This document shows positions 61,973-64,000 of a DNA stretch of 64,000 nucleotides, piece after piece. The notes beneath the pieces were generated by a model. That model was given only the letters and a program-made list of their open reading frames with translations. It was not told where the DNA came from and ran no database searches. The stretch is taken from the NCBI GenBank assembly GCA_041390145.1, contig JAWKQM010000003.1, positions 234,254-298,253 of the forward strand. Direction: 5' to 3'. Position 1 is the first letter of the stretch. Every line of letters begins with the position of its first letter. The stretch is from Gemmatimonadales bacterium. GTDB taxonomy: Bacteria; Gemmatimonadota; Gemmatimonadetes; Gemmatimonadales; GWC2-71-9. A program made the translations under genes and the position numbers.

Positions 61973-64000
61973 TCAATTATTTGGGAACCCGACCGGCTTC
62001 AGCAGTTCCTGGAGTCGTGGGTCCTCGGGCATCACCTGATAGATCAGCCAGCATCGCGCACCCACCAGGGCGCGCCCCTGTTTGCGAACCCTGGATGTGG
62101 TGAGCTCGACGGCCCGCGCGGTGTCTCCCAACGCGGCGAAGATTGCGGGCCACGGTTCGATGCCGAGCGACTCCAGCCGTGCGACGAGCGCGCGTGCCTC
62201 CGCCTCTCGACCGCCCATCGCCAGCGCGAACGCGAGTGCGTTACCGGAACCGAGCGTGTCGGTCAGCTTGACCATCTGCTCCGCCGCCTGGACCGCCTCG
62301 GCGTGCCTGCCGGAAAGGGAGTATTCCTCTGTCGCGACACTGAGGAACCAGACCGAGTCGCCGCTGACGCCGGCCCCCCCAGCGGCGGCCACCCGCGCGC
62401 GGAGCCGTCGAGCCTCGGCGACCGCCTCCTCGTGCCGGTCGGCGCATGAATACGCGCGGACAATCTGGGCCTTCAGCAGGTCGGACAGCGGATCGCGTGC
62501 CTCCGCCTTGCGGTATTCGGCGATGGCCTCGTCATACCGGCCTGCCGACTTGAGGTACAGCGCGTAGATCCAGTGGTGCGAATTCGGATCGAGCTCCATT
62601 GCCCGTTGGATGGATCGCTCCGCCCCCGTCCAATCCCAGTCGTAGATCAACTGCACGAAGCCCAGCGAGGCCCACGCCTGCGATTCCGTGCTGTCCAGGG
62701 CCAGCGCACGCAGCGCCGACGCCCTGGACTTTCGGAAATACTCGTCGGACTCCCGCGGATCGGAACTCGCCAGCCAGTGGTCGGCGAGCGCCAGCTTGGC
62801 GTACGCCCTGGCCCAGGTGGAATCCCGGGCAACCGCCTCCTCCAGCTTCGCAATCGCCAGGCGGAACTGGGACAGCCGCTCCGTGTACGGGAGGATCTGT
62901 CCGTAGGACGCGCGTTCCAGGTGATAGAGCCCTTCGAGATAGGCGTCCTGGGCCGCGGGATCAACGGTCGGGCCGCTCGTCAGGCGGGTCCGCACGGCCG
63001 GCGTCATGCGGGCCCGCATGGCGTCGGCGACGGCTCGGGCCACCTCGCCCTGGAGCGCCAGCGCGCGGTTCAGCGGACCGGTGAACGTCCTGGAGATGAG
63101 GTGCTGCTCCGGCCTGGCGCGCACGAGCTGGACGGTGATGCGCACACTGTCGCCGCTCCTGAAGACCGCGCCTTCTACCACGGCCTGGACCCCGAGTTCC
63201 CTGGCAACCTCCGGCAACGACTTGTCGCTGCCCTGGTAGCGCAGCACCGACTGGCGGGAGTAGACCGTCAGCGCTTTGATCTGTGCCAATTCCGCGATCA
63301 GCGCGTCGTGCATGCCCGCGACGAAATAGGCGTCTTCTGCGTCGCCCGTCAGATTGGCCAGGGGGAGCACGGCCACGCTGGAAATCTCCACCGGCTCACC
63401 CGCGAGTTTGTGCGCGGATACCCAGCCCAGCGCCGCGATCACCAGGACCACGGCCGCGAGTCCCGTCGCGCGCGGCCACGACCACCAGCCTCCAGGTGGG
63501 GACTCGGTGGCAGTCACGGTGCGTTTGGGGAGGGCCCCGGCGGGTGTCGCGCTCGAATCCTCAGTCGGTCCATCGACGGTCGGCTGGTCGATCGCCGGGG
63601 CCGGTCTGTCGGCGGCGCTGGTTGCACGGATCCGCTCGAGCACCACCTGGACCGCCGGGTCTGGGTCGACACCAAACTCGGTCGCCAGCAGAATGTCGTG
63701 GAGGCGCGCCTGGCGGATTGCGCCGGCGCGATCACCCATGGTCTCCAGCACCTCCATCAGCCCGACAGTTGCCCGGGCATCGGAGGGGTCGTCCGCGAGC
63801 AGTCGCTGCCAGGCATCCCGGGCTCCGATGGCCTCCCCCGCCGCCCCCTTCTGCACCGCCAGCGCCGTCAGTGCCGTTCGCCATGCCCGACGGAACCGCT
63901 CCTTCTCCTGGTCGACCCAGCGCTCAAACTCGGGCGCATCACTGAGAAAGAAGCCATCGAGGAACGGGCCGGCATAGAGCTCGATCGCGCGCTCCCTGTC
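61973..64000 (-). CDS. SARP-type BTAD regulator with membrane helix, FlgO-like domain and TPRs (5' end beyond the window)
   Basis: The frame is open to the window edge, so the N-terminus is missing. The first visible part, ELYAGPFLDGFFLSDAPEF and RWVDQEKERFRRAW, is the helical BTAD activation domain of SARP regulators, which normally follows an OmpR-like winged helix. A membrane helix follows (TGLAAVVLVIAALGWVSA), then a FlgO-like periplasmic domain (VAVLPLANLTGDAEDAYFVAGM, ARELGVQAVVEGAVFRSGD) and about six TPR pairs (AYAKLALADHWLASSDP, AWASLGFVQLIYDWDW). This is a one-component membrane-bound regulator design common in Gemmatimonadota. It stops at 61973. Confidence 0.88.
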   Translation of the reverse strand, partial: DRERAIELYAGPFLDGFFLSDAPEFERWVDQEKERFRRAWRTALTALAVQKGAAGEAIGARDAWQRLLADDPSDARATVGLMEVLETMGDRAGAIRQARLHDILLATEFGVDPDPAVQVVLERIRATSAADRPAPAIDQPTVDGPTEDSSATPAGALPKRTVTATESPPGGWWSWPRATGLAAVVLVIAALGWVSAHKLAGEPVEISSVAVLPLANLTGDAEDAYFVAGMHDALIAELAQIKALTVYSRQSVLRYQGSDKSLPEVARELGVQAVVEGAVFRSGDSVRITVQLVRARPEQHLISRTFTGPLNRALALQGEVARAVADAMRARMTPAVRTRLTSGPTVDPAAQDAYLEGLYHLERASYGQILPYTERLSQFRLAIAKLEEAVARDSTWARAYAKLALADHWLASSDPRESDEYFRKSRASALRALALDSTESQAWASLGFVQLIYDWDWTGAERSIQRAMELDPNSHHWIYALYLKSAGRYDEAIAEYRKAEARDPLSDLLKAQIVRAYSCADRHEEAVAEARRLRARVAAAGGAGVSGDSVWFLSVATEEYSLSGRHAEAVQAAEQMVKLTDTLGSGNALAFALAMGGREAEARALVARLESLGIEPWPAIFAALGDTARAVELTTSRVRKQGRALVGARCWLIYQVMPEDPRLQELLKPVGFPNN

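Overview
The window is one chromosomal segment of a high-GC, didermic bacterium. An outer membrane is implied by a complete Kdo route (kdsA/B/C/D), LPS transport genes (lptA/B/C), LolA-like and porin-like exported proteins and many lipoproteins. Bacillithiol synthesis (bshC), tail-anchored Ser/Thr kinases, kinase-propeller fusions and a SARP/BTAD-TPR regulator together suggest Gemmatimonadota. That placement is inferred from gene content only.

Left part, mostly + strand (1-24.5 kb): the 3' end of bshC, a small membrane protein, then murJ-uvrC-threonine synthase joined by ATGA overlaps, larC and a secreted TPR protein. tRNA-Gly(CCC) follows with its own terminator. Next come three exported proteins: a five-repeat lipoprotein, an arylsulfotransferase-like lipoprotein and an endonuclease/phosphatase-fold lipoprotein. 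A C39-like cysteine peptidase and a D-Ala-D-Ala-ligase-type ATP-grasp enzyme then lie head to head. A tight run follows: DUF512 radical SAM, der, plsY, gpsA, merR, surE, pcm, dedA, acyP. After it come apt, tRNA-Arg(CCT) and a membrane-anchored TPR protein.

Middle part, - strand (24.6-49.4 kb): transcription runs right to left. First is MATE, then a TonB-like protein followed by the serine pathway (serB, a class V aminotransferase, serA), then a TPR protein and a Ser/Thr kinase. The Kdo/LPS/envelope operon comes last: kdsB-pyrG-kdsA-kdsC-kdsD-lptC-lptA-lptB-rpoN, two glycosyltransferases, an LPG-synthase-like flippase, a YfhO-like protein, a polyprenyl-phosphate mannosyltransferase and dapF. 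Nearly every junction overlaps. A strong promoter sits 5 nt before the kdsB ATG, suggesting a leaderless mRNA.

Right part (49.4-64 kb): tRNA-Arg(TCT), a LolA-like protein, a porin-like protein, cspA with a long folded leader, then an exported M55 D-aminopeptidase with two exported unknowns. The 54-61.4 kb stretch is a scar. An aldehyde dehydrogenase gene is split and decayed. A roughly 0.58-kb segment carrying its 5' part plus tRNA-Pro is present twice in direct orientation: one copy is good (60.8-61.4 kb) and one is decayed (55.1-55.7 kb). Between them lie two kinase-propeller genes, one truncated and fused in frame to the dehydrogenase N-terminus, the other riddled with frameshifts. The window ends inside a membrane-bound BTAD-TPR regulator.

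No CRISPR array, rRNA, phage gene or recognisable transposase was seen. Sites called from sequence by eye (promoters, hairpins) are less certain than the genes.
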